The position numbers and the translations under genes were made by a program. A DNA stretch of 64,000 nt from Symbiotaphrina buchneri. Lineage: Eukaryota; Ascomycota; Symbiotaphrinales; Symbiotaphrinaceae. Positions 42,971 to 54,248 of this stretch are shown in pieces. The stretch is from contig BCIG01000019.1 in NCBI GenBank assembly GCA_001599915.1, positions 310,001 through 374,000 of the forward strand, written 5' to 3'. The notes beneath the pieces are model-generated. The model saw only the letters and a program-made list of their open reading frames with translations, made no database searches and was not told the origin of the DNA. Position 1 is the stretch's first letter, and each line of letters opens with the position of its first letter.

Positions 42971-44633
42971 TCATAGGATCAGTCTCCCTGGCTCAGCCTC
43001 GAGCATCATCTTGACCCGCTCCAGGAATACCTCTGCACGCTTCTCGTCCCCTTTAGGAACTGTCACGCTAAACACATTCATCGAAGCAGACGTGCCCGCC
43101 ATCAGCCCATCGACTGATGGAGACGATCGGGCTTGGCTGGCCTTGCTCGTGTGCTTGCCGGCCAAAATGTCAATGATATCGACTTTCTTTGCAGGTCGCG
43201 AAGCAACAGGAGCCGAAACAGGAGCGGGCGGCAGTGCCATAATTTGAGGTATGAAGTTTCCCCGCGAGGTTTTTGGCTGGTGGATTTTATCCAAGCCCAA
43301 GACTTGGTTAAAGAGCTCCTCCGCCGAGGGCTTAGACTTTGCCGACCCTGGCAAGTCATCGTTGGCGACTTCTGCCGCACGTGTAATGAAGGTTGATATT
43401 GGGAGGAACACGCCCAGGGTATCCTGGATGCGCTTTTGAACCTGGAGCACCGCGCTGAGAGACACGGGAACGGCGACCTCGGTATCAGGTTCCGGAGCAG
43501 CCGCTTCGGGAACATCTGGAGGAAGCACTTTCTCCGGCGATACCTTCCTTGGCACGCTAACTTTGATGTTGCTGAGGTCCAGGTGCTCTCGTTTGGAGAT
43601 CTTCCCCTGGAGCTCGACAGGATATGACTTTTGGATCTTTCCGAGGTATGCCAGCACGTCTCCTTTCAGCAAGCGTCCGTTGGGTCCGCTTGCCGGGATC
43701 TTGTCCGCGTCTTCTTTGCTTAAACCCGATGTGTGAAACAAGTGTTCAACCGAAGGATAGAGAGGGTAGGTCTGTTTGTGAGGCTTGCCAACCGGAGCGC
43801 CGTCGCTACCTTGCGCGCCCACTGTAGAGGGTTTGGATGATGGCGGGCCTTCCCCCATGGACTCAGACGATGTAGAACGGTCGACACCTCCGGCTGTCTC
43901 GTCTTGTGGCGAAGGGTAACTTGTCGTTTTCCCGGTTTTGCCGGATTGGGCCCCGCCTGCGCTCTCTGCGGACGGCCTAGACGACGGCGGAGCTTCCGCT
44001 TCCGATGGTGAAGACGAGTTGGGGTCCACACCTGAAGCAGTCTCATCCTGTGGAGATGAAGTCGCGGCAGCAGACAGGTCCAGACTACTGATATCATCCC
44101 CTGGATCCGCGGTTATTGCAATCGGTGTGCCGACCTTGATACCTTTGGAGCCATCTCCTGACTAGAGGGGCGTTTAGCGTCGGTATACCACGGAGGCTGC
44201 AATACATACAGTGATCTTAGCCATGATACCATCATCTTGAGCCTCCACCTCGATCTGCGCCTTGTCCGTCTCGATCTCCAACAGCACATCACCAGCCGCG
44301 AAAGTATCCCCTGTCTATATCAGCTCACAATCGCTTTGCAACCTCGGGCTGACTCGGCCGGAAAATTTGCGGCGGGCACACCTTCTTTAACTTTCCAACT
44401 AGCAATGTTGCCCTCGGTCATCGTAGGTGACATGGCGGGCATTGTGAAGTTGTGAACTGCCAGCCGCCTCGCGGAGCTGCCAAAGCCTGTCAAAAGGAGA
44501 AGTGCCATGTAAGCTCCTGATCGCGAACGCGCCAAACTCATTGTGTGAACCTACCTCTGGAGACGACATAGCTTCTGGAGGAGCTAGCCCGAAGCCGCAG
44601 CGAGAGCCTACAGGCGGACGCAATTGATGCCAT
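42971..44633 (-). CDS. PDX1: Pyruvate dehydrogenase complex protein X
   Basis: E3-binding protein (PDX1) of the mitochondrial pyruvate dehydrogenase complex; it docks E3 onto the E2 core. Exons 44633-44555, 44486-44382, 44310-44210 and 44161-42971 encode 491 residues. After a basic targeting peptide ([20 protein letters not shown]) comes a lipoyl domain, [20 protein letters not shown] then [20 protein letters not shown], whose DKA Lys is lipoylated in the family. A Ser/Pro linker holds a two-copy internal repeat. The subunit-binding domain follows ([37 protein letters not shown]). The C-terminal part is short and divergent with no HxxxDG catalytic motif, so it is protein X and not E2. It converges on SMC1 with 164 bp between. 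Confidence 0.92.
43799..44056 (-). repeat. Two-copy repeat in the PDX1 linker
   Basis: Two diverged units of about 43 residues: [13 protein letters not shown] with APPSSRPS and GGAQ, then [13 protein letters not shown] with GPPSSKPS and GAQG. Order and spacing of the three blocks match between copies. Confidence 0.75.
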
Positions 44634-45792
44634 GGAAGGCCGCTGCGTCGACAGAGCTCAGGAACTTCCGCAGACGACGCACAGCTAGGCTTGGACAGCT
44701 ATAGTCCAAACCTGGCAATGCCGAGGGCTTCAGCTCCGGGCACGAGGCGCTCAGGTGAAGTGAGTACTCGGGTAAGGCAGGAGTAAGGTAGAGTTAAGGA
44801 CAAGCTACGGAGGTAGATTATCTGGAGAGCTGGTCCCTCGTCCCCGTCGTCGTCTTTTCCTGATGGGCGACGCAGATTGGTTGGGATGGGCGCTAGTCCG
44901 CCCGCATGGAGATACCTTTTTCCGCCAATAGTCACGTGACTTGGCTCTTTCTCTATGGCGCAGGACCCTTCAGACCTGCTCCTCCGTCGGAGGGTAAAAG
45001 GATGGGACGCGACAAGTCACACTTATACTTACCTAAATTTGAAGGCTTTGGACCTTCTAATTCGTAACGAGGATCAATTCGTAGTCTAACTTACTTTGTA
45101 GTTTGCATATTCCTACTGTACTGGGTACTGTACCTTAAGTTATGAAGGGGGGGTACCTGCCCTTAAGGCAAGTACAGTACGGAGTTATCTGAGGGATTTA
45201 AATGATTTGATTATTTTTCATTTTTGGCGCCTTTTGCACCATCAAATCTGCAGCTTCGACCGGCCTTTTGCTTGGACATCTTCATCTTGGCGCTCGGGCC
45301 GCCGCCCGCCTTTCCGCATGGCAGCAACATCGGCCCGCACTCGCATACCGAACTTCTGCCAGCTCTTCTGAAATTGGAATCGACCTTGAGTTCTGGCTGC
45401 CACTCACCGATTTTGAGATTTCTCAAAGTAGCGGTCAAAGTGCCGCATCCGATGCAGCCAGCAGAGAAAACCAACCTGCTCCAATAGTGGGCTCCTCGTC
45501 GGGTACTACCACGCGTCTCCGTATGGTCTTACAAGTAAAGATACACAATACGTAGTAAATACATAAGGTACTCACGTTGGATTTCACGAGCTGAGCACCA
45601 ATTGATATCCAGGTTCCCAGCGCGCTCACTCATGAACGAGTGGGGAAAAAGGGCGCGCGAACCGTCAGTTGCGACCAAGGAAGGCTGCTGCTGCCTCTGC
45701 TCCATCTTTCCCAGCCTGCTTTGCAACCGTGCTCACTTTAAATTCTCACCATGTCTCATCGCTGTTATTATTATTATTGAGACCTTTGACTC

Positions 45793-45810
45793 AGGTAAGG
45801 TACCTTACCT
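45793..45810. repeat. 18-bp perfect palindrome of the GGTAA motif
   Basis: AGGTAAGGTACCTTACCT equals its own reverse complement. It is followed by two more GGTAAG units up to 45827. Confidence 0.85.
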
Positions 45811-46362
45811 TAGGTAAGTTGGTAAGTTGAAACACCCTAGATTAGTAAGTAGTACCGCAGGTCGAAGTATGTGGTAGCATAGGAAATGATGGTGACATGG
45901 GGTCGATGTCATTTCAGGTAACGTTGAATTTCGCAAACCCGTTAATTCCTCGCGTGCCGCTTCCTTCCACAACTTCTTTTACTTCTTCCTGCAACGCCGA
46001 GGCCTTGTATGTTTCACTCGCGGCGGCAAGCGTACAGATCTGCGATTTCACCAACGGGGGACACGAGGCGAGATGCTTGGGATGTGTGATACGGACGGGT
46101 AGGGTTAAGATACAAGTACCGATACCGCGACCGTTGCCGTGAAGTTGCACAGAATTCGGAAATTTAGGAGTAAGAACTAGCCCTTGAAGAATGGTTTTTC
46201 ACCTAGCCGCCACGAAGTACCCTGCGTGGCCATGCATTCATGCATAAACACATGCTGTGGAGGGGTAGAAAATGAGACCCGAGAAATTTCCAGCAGACGA
46301 CATCATGTTATTTGTACGCCGTTCCAACTCACCTCACATCAAGGTACCAGGCACAGTAAGCC

Positions 46363-46382
46363 GTAAGGTAAGGTAGGTAAGG
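46363..46382. repeat. GGTAA pentamer run
   Basis: Four GTAAG/GTAGG units in tandem in a spacer. Confidence 0.65.
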
Positions 46383-46977
46383 CAGGGAACTCCTGGTTCC
46401 GTGGTTCTGTGTGGAAGAATCGAGTCTGGATCATGGTAGGAGTAGAGGGGTACGGTGTAGGGTACCGTGAAGGCTGCTTCTGGAAGTGGGATGCGTGTCA
46501 AAGGGGACCGACTCGCTCTCTCCCTTTGTGACCAGTGACGAGGTGTCGAGTGACCGGTGACGACTGGGCGGTGGCCCCGAATCCGGAGTAGGACTACTGG
46601 CAACTCGAGTACGAAGTACAGTAACCAACCTTAAAACCAAGAAATAATCAATCAATCTCTCTTAGGGTAGCCACAAAAAGCTGGGGCTTTGACAGTGACT
46701 TTGGGTGGCCCTACTGTATTCGCACTCGGTAAGTACTTTTACATATTGCCATGGTGGTAGAGCAGTGCAGAAGCGAGGTACGAGTTACTTAACTGTAATT
46801 TCTTTCGAAAGTATCAATTTGCAGCTGCTCTCTTGACCTCTTTTCTGTTCTGTGCTTACCGCCTCGCCTCTCGCGACTAACCGGGTACTGTGCCTGGCCT
46901 CATCGGTCCTTAGCTCGTCACTTAGGGTATTTTCCACAGCAGCAGTGCTCCCCTTTAGACCTTTTTCCCTTCCCTCT

Positions 46978-46978
<1 letters not shown>

Positions 46979-47008
<30 letters not shown>
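46979..47008. repeat. GC/CA alternating tract
   Basis: Thirty bases of strict purine-pyrimidine alternation, first GC then AC, about 750 bp before the DUF2457 start. Confidence 0.85.
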
Positions 47009-47009
<1 letters not shown>

Positions 47010-47759
47010 CTACGAATAGCAAGGTACGAAGCACTGTACTCGTGCTCCGCTGTACCCAGAGGGAACTGAGGAAACTTCCCACACACAAATCTGCATTCCT
47101 TGCCTACCCTACTCGCTACTCGCCTACTCTTCCTTTCCCCCCACACCCATAACACTCAAAACATCTCCTCTGCCTCGTTTCTCCTGCTCTTTCTTCGACA
47201 CCTCACCTCTATCCTTTCATGCTGTCACACTTTGATTGAATTTTTTTTTCCTGCTTCGGGGTGATTCCTTCCACGCGCTGGCGCAGCACTTTGCGTGACG
47301 GTCGTTGCCTTTGAATCTGGCAAAGAATCGCATCCCAACCGAGCTTGCACATCGCCACAGCCCGAGAAACGCCGGCTGATCGTACATACGCTCTTCGCCC
47401 GCCGTACCAAGGGACCGGACACCGCCGGTTGCTATTCTGATACTTCTGTATCGTCCTGCACAACTGTCATCATGACAATTTCGTCGTTATAGCAGTACGG
47501 TCCTTAGGGACGCCTTATTCTGCTGACCTCTGGTCCTCGGGGCGAATTTCGTCTACATCGGCTTGCTCACAAACGCGTACGAGCCCGCTCAGGATCCGAG
47601 ATCTACGACCCCTCACTGCGAATCTTTTGGTCTAAATCGTTCTCGGGTGTCAGCCAGCGAAAGACGGTGCGCTTGCTGGCAACTGGAAGAGCGCCTTCAC
47701 CACCATCCTTACATACGATACCTTAGGACCAGACGTCCCGCCCATCCGGCCCTTAGTTC

Positions 47760-50216
47760 TTGCACAATTCCGACAATATGTCCTTTCCCTATGATTCGAG
47801 GCGCGACCGGACCCGCGGAGCGCAATATATCAACCTGCAGAATCCCCCGACAACAGCACTGACAGATGTCGGAGAAGATGAGCTTGCAGCAGAGACGGAC
47901 GAGCCTCCGGATGATATACGTCTATCTCGTCACCTACCACATTTAGGCGAACATGAAGCGCCTGAAGCGTCATTTGTGAAAGCCATGCCTCCAAAGTCTG
48001 ACCAGAAGCAGTCGCTATTAACGCAGGCGATATTATCAAGTCCTGACATGCTACCTGTGGACAACCCGAACAGTAAGCCGAACAAGGCTTCTTCACGCAA
48101 CGCGTCCAATGCCTCGGTGTGGAGCAATGCTAGCCTCGCCTCCACGGCCGAGTTGACTAGCGATGAGCTCACTAGTCCTACACGAACTGGCACACCGAGT
48201 CCTCCTTTGCCTCCGGTACAAGGCATGCAACTCCCAGCCATTGAACACAAACACATGGTCATCTCTTCGCCGGAGATTGTACCGGGAAATGATGAATACA
48301 CCGGAGAAGCGCGGCTGACTCGAGAGGTCACTGCCATTCGGACCCTGCCGGCGGAAGAGACAAAGGTGGAAGCAGGTCTTGGCCGAAAACGATGCATAAC
48401 CTTCGCTTGTGGGCGGAGGATGCAGAAGAGTCCGGAAAATACTCGAGCGAGCCCTGACAGATCAAAGCATGATTCCAATACGAGCGCGTCAGAAGATGGT
48501 CTCAAGCCTGCGCAGCCTGCAAAGCGACCTTGCATGCTGAAGTTCGTCTGTCCTTCCCGTGAATCACGCGAACGGGAGCCTCCGAAGGCGGACAAGGCGG
48601 TGAGGAAATCTCCTGTGCGGATGCGGAGTCCGCCACCACCGACGTCGAAGCCCAGGTCTACACCAGTTCCCCGTACCCATCGCGATTCAGAGTCGACTGT
48701 GAAGAATCCCTCTCCCCGCAGTACCTCGACAAGCCCTGTCGACGTCAGAGCTCGCAGGCTGAGCATCGCAAGTGATGATGCATTGGAGGAGTCGGAGGCA
48801 ACCGCTTTCCACGAGTTTGCAAGCTCCGTCCAGCGGGATGACGAATGGCTCCGCGAGTCCATTGTGCACAAGGAGAAGATCACAGTGAACGACACGTTGA
48901 GAAAAGAGAATGCAATTCGACAACTAGCTGAAGAAGCGGAGGAAGAAGCGTTGCAGGAGGATGAGGAAGATGATGAATTGGCGCAGGAAGATGATGATGC
49001 AGAGGAAGGAGTCGATGATGATGAGGACGACGACGATGGCGACGGCCAATATTATTCTGATGGCGGAAATGAGACTGATGACGAAGGCGGCTTTGCTGAT
49101 TCCGACGATGAGAGCGATGCCGGTTCCGAGTATCAGTTCTGGACACCTGGGAAGACCACAGCGGCAACGTCTTTAGATGCACTGGACCATATCCGCCCTT
49201 CAGCACAGCGGTCGGTTTCCGACTCCTCGGTGGCCTCGACCAGTCCTGCGGACGCCCCTCGTCCTCCCAGAGCTGATTCTGGGCCCAGACTGAGGAAGAA
49301 GACGATGCCAATTAAGATGCGTCCCGGCACACCGGACCTGCCTGACAGTACGGACTTCGTACCAGGGACTCTTGACGAGGATCGACCGCTTGAAGAGGCA
49401 TATGCTTCTTGTATAGCGCAGCGCAAGACCATGAACCAGGTCATCCTACCGCAGGATATAGATCCCAGCTTCCCTACATCTGACCCTGAGGATGAGGACG
49501 ATGACGATGAGGACCTAGCTGGCAAAGAAAGCGACGACCAGCTTTGGATCAAGGGCCAGTTGGATGATTTCGAGGATGGCCCACGTAAAGGGAGACGGGC
49601 TCGCAATACGTCTAAGCGGACCTCTCCCTCCCACTCGCCCAAGCGTATGCGTTCACCGGCACCCAAGCCACGAGGCCATGCGGCGAGATCGCCACCCCCT
49701 CGCCGCTTGCTAGGCCAGTCACCCAACCGTGTCCGATCTCCTCTTCCGCTTCAGCGGTTAAGGCCAGTCATGGACACCTCTTCAGCGGCATCCTCGGTAC
49801 AGCAAGATAATGGCATCAAAATTACCCCCTTACCTAGGCCTGCTCCACTCACTCACACCAAGTCTCTGCCCAGGACGCCCAACCCCTTGCTCAAGCGGTT
49901 CGCGGGCCCTGAAGGAGGCGTTACGCTGCGAAACCCGGTCATGCAAGTTCCTGCGCAAGATGATTACAGCACTCGGCCGTTGCATACGAGGGGCGCGATT
50001 GATATTGTCAAGGGCTTGGAGAGGAAGCGGCAACGCCGAAAGGAAAAGCTTTACTGGCAAAAGCATGCGCGTCAGGTCGCTAAGGAAAAGGAACGAAGAC
50101 CGCAGCCAGGAAAAGGGGCCGAGCGTATGAGAGAGCTGGGCCTTGAGATGGCAGGTAGGGGGAAGGTGACTGGGGGATACTGGCAAAAGGAGGCTCAGTA
50201 TGTCCTGTCTCTGTGA
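47760..50216 (+). CDS. DUF2457 acidic disordered protein
   Basis: Single-exon fungal protein of 818 residues; the Met at 47778 (MSFPYDSRRDRTRGAQYINL) is an equally good start. It looks like the fungal DUF2457 family, whose function I do not know. Most of it is Ser/Pro/Arg-rich and disordered, with many SP and RSP sites. A Cys block (RKRCITFACGRRM, KRPCMLKFVCPS) lies near residues 205-265. A conserved stretch near 345-405 reads EATAFHEFASSVQRDDEWLR and KITVNDTLRKENAIRQLAEE, followed by a long Glu/Asp tract (about 400-445). RPLEEAYASCIAQRKTMNQV and a basic C-terminus with KRQRRKEKLYWQKHARQVAK follow. Nuclear location is a reasonable guess from the basic tail. Confidence 0.82.
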   Translation: MHNSDNMSFPYDSRRDRTRGAQYINLQNPPTTALTDVGEDELAAETDEPPDDIRLSRHLPHLGEHEAPEASFVKAMPPKSDQKQSLLTQAILSSPDMLPVDNPNSKPNKASSRNASNASVWSNASLASTAELTSDELTSPTRTGTPSPPLPPVQGMQLPAIEHKHMVISSPEIVPGNDEYTGEARLTREVTAIRTLPAEETKVEAGLGRKRCITFACGRRMQKSPENTRASPDRSKHDSNTSASEDGLKPAQPAKRPCMLKFVCPSRESREREPPKADKAVRKSPVRMRSPPPPTSKPRSTPVPRTHRDSESTVKNPSPRSTSTSPVDVRARRLSIASDDALEESEATAFHEFASSVQRDDEWLRESIVHKEKITVNDTLRKENAIRQLAEEAEEEALQEDEEDDELAQEDDDAEEGVDDDEDDDDGDGQYYSDGGNETDDEGGFADSDDESDAGSEYQFWTPGKTTAATSLDALDHIRPSAQRSVSDSSVASTSPADAPRPPRADSGPRLRKKTMPIKMRPGTPDLPDSTDFVPGTLDEDRPLEEAYASCIAQRKTMNQVILPQDIDPSFPTSDPEDEDDDDEDLAGKESDDQLWIKGQLDDFEDGPRKGRRARNTSKRTSPSHSPKRMRSPAPKPRGHAARSPPPRRLLGQSPNRVRSPLPLQRLRPVMDTSSAASSVQQDNGIKITPLPRPAPLTHTKSLPRTPNPLLKRFAGPEGGVTLRNPVMQVPAQDDYSTRPLHTRGAIDIVKGLERKRQRRKEKLYWQKHARQVAKEKERRPQPGKGAERMRELGLEMAGRGKVTGGYWQKEAQYVLSL

Positions 50217-51025
50217 TCTGTACAGGAGACGCCTCCTCTCGCGGGAGGTCACGATCACCATATCATTTTCTTCTTGTGTATATTGTCCACATTGCTCTCT
50301 GGTAGCGTACCGCGGAGAGTTTTGTACATACCGTTCGATTGCATTATCTATCTTTGCGCTGGAGGTTTCAGCGTTTGAGCGGGCGGCGTGTCACCGTGGT
50401 CCTCTTTTATGTTCCTTACATTCGGTGGCCGGGGTCTCGAATGGTGATGGATCATCGGCGCTGCCTTTTGCTACTTGGGAATATCGTCAACCAGGACGAC
50501 GTTCAATGACCAGACATGCATGACTCGAATGGCTATGTATAGACTATAGGATAACCTGCTTATCTATGTCATGATATCACTGAAGCAGAAATGCCCCTTT
50601 GCAGGCCCAAACCGCAACATAATATAAAGTGCTGAGCCTCATATGCCTTCTGTTCGGTTGCATGCTGATGTGCATGACCGAGTTTCTTTCTTTTTCCCTT
50701 TTCCATTTATTGCTGGTAGTTGATTGTACGTCGTCCGGGCACGCGACAGGTGACAAAGTGCAGGAGGCGGCGAGTGGTGGCCAGGTCAGGTACGAAGTAC
50801 GAAGTACTCCGCAGGTTTATAGACACTCGTACGGTAGCCAAGGCCAGGACTCCTCCGAACACCATCATCTCCATCTCCCATCTCTCACGGCCATTCACGT
50901 CACCAGGCTTCCTGCCAACCAAACCGCTAATCCACACTTCCGACGAGAACGGCAACACCATCACAGCGAAGAGCAGACCCTTCTTAGTTCATCAAGGACG
51001 AGTTGTAAGACATAGGAGCGTTGCT
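50217..51025. other. Spacer, DUF2457 3' end to SAR1 promoter
   Basis: No supported gene. GGTACGAAGTACGAAGTACTCCG occurs at about 50790-50811, a member of the GTAC family seen elsewhere. The frame at 50720-51076 overlaps the SAR1 start and is probably leader. Confidence 0.5.
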
Positions 51026-52022
<997 letters not shown>

Positions 52023-52610
52023 CGCCTTGACAGGCTCAATCTTGTGGAAGGGTGATCGATGGGAAGAGAGATCGCAAGAGTGCGTAATGACGGTTCGCCG
52101 ATTAATGATGCAGTGGGGAACACTGTGCCATTGCGTCATTTTCCATTCCTCTGCGGCCATACAGGTTCAATTACTGCGCACTGGGCGATACTTTTCAGCT
52201 AGTTTGACTATCATGATATTTCGAGGCAAACGTGACCAGGTGGATGTAGGCGCTCGACAGGTGATCTAAGAACCGACGCACGTTGTCCAATTGATTCTCT
52301 CGCCAATCTACGTGTGCTTGTGTGGTACTTTATGTTATAGAACAAGGCCGAGTTGATTAAGCATCCTAGAATCTGAAGACATCATCAAGAGTTAAACCAC
52401 AACATACCACCAGAACCTAGACATATAGCAGGCATTTCCAAGATTATGGATCCAACAACACACACACAATAGGCGTTTCATAAGGAGAGTTGCTCTTGTC
52501 AGGTCCAGTTCATTAAATGTACTTGGTCTCCCTTTATAGCCAGAGCGCACTCGTTACTGCCCGAACGGAAGGGGGATTGAAAGCTGGCAGGAAAGCAAGA
52601 CTCGCGCGCG
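52023..52610. other. Convergent spacer after SAR1
   Basis: Holds the 3' ends of SAR1 and the Gln-rich gene. A short ACACACACAC tract lies near 52457. No gene is supported. Confidence 0.5.
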
Positions 52611-54248
52611 CTATCGTCTTGGGCGACGTTTTCCTTTGCCTCTCAACCTCTCCTCTTGCTTTCTTTCCTCAAACTCAAGCTGCTCTTTGCTAGCTGCTGA
52701 CAACTGCTCGGGAGTGGCGTCCAAGGGTGGGGCCTTGGGGGGTTGCAGTCTGGGGCTTTTGGCTTTCGGGTGCCGCTGCTGCTTGGGGCCCAGGGGGTGT
52801 CGAGCATCCCTCAGAGCCTGTTTCCCAAGCTCCACCTGCTGGAGTGCCTGCGTCACAGCCATCTGCTCTGGAGTTGGCCCCTGAGGTGGATGTGAAGGGC
52901 CAGCGTGGCCTTGAGAGGACCATCCGACGTAACCTCCCTCATATGATTGGATAGGTTGCATCACTGTCGTCGCTACTGACGGAGAGAACCCGGCGCCTGG
53001 CGGCGTCACTGTGAAGACGGGTCGCTGGAACGCTTCGTTGCCCGCCTGCTGTTGCTGATAGGATGGATGTGGATGATCTGACATAGACATCATCATTGCG
53101 GATTGAGGACTTATGAATGGGGGTTGAGGGGCAGCTTCCCTAGACTCCTGCTGTTGCTGATATGATGGATTTCTATAATTTGACATAGACATTGTCGTCG
53201 TTGATTGAGGATGCGTAAAGATGGGCTGAGGGGTGAATTCGTTAGACATTTGCTGTTGCTGATATGGATGTGGATAATGCGACATAGACATTGTCGTCGG
53301 TGGAGGACTTATAGAGACGGGCTGAGGAACCGCTTCGTTAAACTCTTGTTGTTGATGATATGATGGATCTTGATGGCTTGATATAGACATTGTCATCGTC
53401 GATTGAGGACTTGTAAAGACCGGCTGAGGGATGACTTCGTTGAGTCCTTGTTGTTGCTGATATGATAGGTGTGGATAATTTGACACAGACGTTATCATCG
53501 CTGGTGGAGGACTTATAAAGACGGGCCGAGGAGCGGCGTCGTTAGACCCTTGCTGTTGCTGATCTGAGGCGTGAGGCGGGGTGAGCGGTGGATGCTGATA
53601 TTGGGGGTGGTGTTGCGACAAATTGTTGCCCTGGGTCGCTGGGGTTACGGCGACGTGAACAGACGTAGTATCATTCGAGGATTCAAGCTGCTGCTGCTCA
53701 GATGATTCGGTGTTGGGTTGGGTGACGCTATGAGCCTCGGAGTGGCTTTGCTGCAGGCCAGGCGTCCGTTCGCTCTGATCGATCCCAGCCGCGCTACAGC
53801 CTCCAGTTCCCCTCGAATCAGAACCCGGGACCCCTCCACATGGCATTCTTGATACACGCCGGAGTTCCTGCGATCCTCTAACCAAAATCCGGGTGCTTAA
53901 AAGCGGATAGATGTCTCCATGTGTCCTTTCCGAACGATTCTGCCAATGCCAACGTGAAGTGATAGGCGGGCAGATCGGTCCATACGGGTGTGCCTGACTG
54001 GCCTCCATCCCGTCTCGAACGGCCTCGACGATTTTATAGCCCCAGCTGCGTTCCATGGCTGGGGATCTATCTGCTGATGTTAGATGAGCCCTGTCCCCTG
54101 ATCGCTCCTCTTCCTTGTCTAAAAGACCAGTCAAGACTGCGGCCAAAGCGCCAGCCGCAATCCCTTCCCAGCTAGAACCTCCAACTGGGCTGCCATTCCT
54201 TGAGCTCATGGTACGGCTTATAGCTGGTGCTTCGGAAGGAGTAGCCAT
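52611..54248 (-). CDS. Gln-rich tandem-repeat protein, unknown
   Basis: Open frame of 545 residues that I do not recognise as a named family. The N-terminal ~100 residues have a Gly/Ala helix (GGSSWEGIAAGALAAVLTGL) and a WGYKIVEAVRDGMEAS segment, seen in fungal glycine-rich proteins with DRDR-type tails. The middle holds about six tandem units of 31-36 residues, each starting with QQQQ, then PQPVF and SP, then TMSMS and YPHPSY. The C-terminus is Gln/Ala-rich with LEFEERKQEERLRGKGKRRP, a basic end. Part of residues 80-140 (RSERTHGDIYPLLSTRILVR) could be an unspliced intron. Lineage-restricted gene is my best description. Confidence 0.6.
   Translation of the reverse strand: MATPSEAPAISRTMSSRNGSPVGGSSWEGIAAGALAAVLTGLLDKEEERSGDRAHLTSADRSPAMERSWGYKIVEAVRDGMEASQAHPYGPICPPITSRWHWQNRSERTHGDIYPLLSTRILVRGSQELRRVSRMPCGGVPGSDSRGTGGCSAAGIDQSERTPGLQQSHSEAHSVTQPNTESSEQQQLESSNDTTSVHVAVTPATQGNNLSQHHPQYQHPPLTPPHASDQQQQGSNDAAPRPVFISPPPAMITSVSNYPHLSYQQQQGLNEVIPQPVFTSPQSTMTMSISSHQDPSYHQQQEFNEAVPQPVSISPPPTTMSMSHYPHPYQQQQMSNEFTPQPIFTHPQSTTTMSMSNYRNPSYQQQQESREAAPQPPFISPQSAMMMSMSDHPHPSYQQQQAGNEAFQRPVFTVTPPGAGFSPSVATTVMQPIQSYEGGYVGWSSQGHAGPSHPPQGPTPEQMAVTQALQQVELGKQALRDARHPLGPKQQRHPKAKSPRLQPPKAPPLDATPEQLSAASKEQLEFEERKQEERLRGKGKRRPRR
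52985..53575 (-). repeat. Six-unit coding tandem repeat
   Basis: About six units of roughly 93-108 bp encoding QQQQ-led blocks. The units differ at many positions but keep QQQQ, PQPVF and the MSMS core, so the array is old or under selection for the pattern. Ends are approximate. Confidence 0.75.

Larger units (their letters stand above)
44634..47759. other. 3.1-kb divergent spacer with repeats
   Basis: Longest gene-free stretch between two supported genes. It holds several pentamer runs (near 44771-44790, 45793-45827 and 46363-46382), a GC/CA alternating tract at 46979-47008, and a pyrimidine-rich part at about 47110-47240. The latter is probably the promoter and leader of the DUF2457 gene. 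Open frames such as 45224-45487 and 47209-47463 look random. An inverted CCAAT near 44876 may serve PDX1. Confidence 0.5.

Noticed and set aside
44477-44486. Nearer acceptor for PDX1 intron 1 at GGCAG
   Set aside because: It puts exon 2 out of frame with the lipoyl domain; the acceptor at TTGACAG gives whole codons.
47930-48895. Antisense frame of 321 residues within the DUF2457 gene
   Set aside because: It lies wholly inside the plus-strand gene, has no family features and is explained by its GC-rich third positions.
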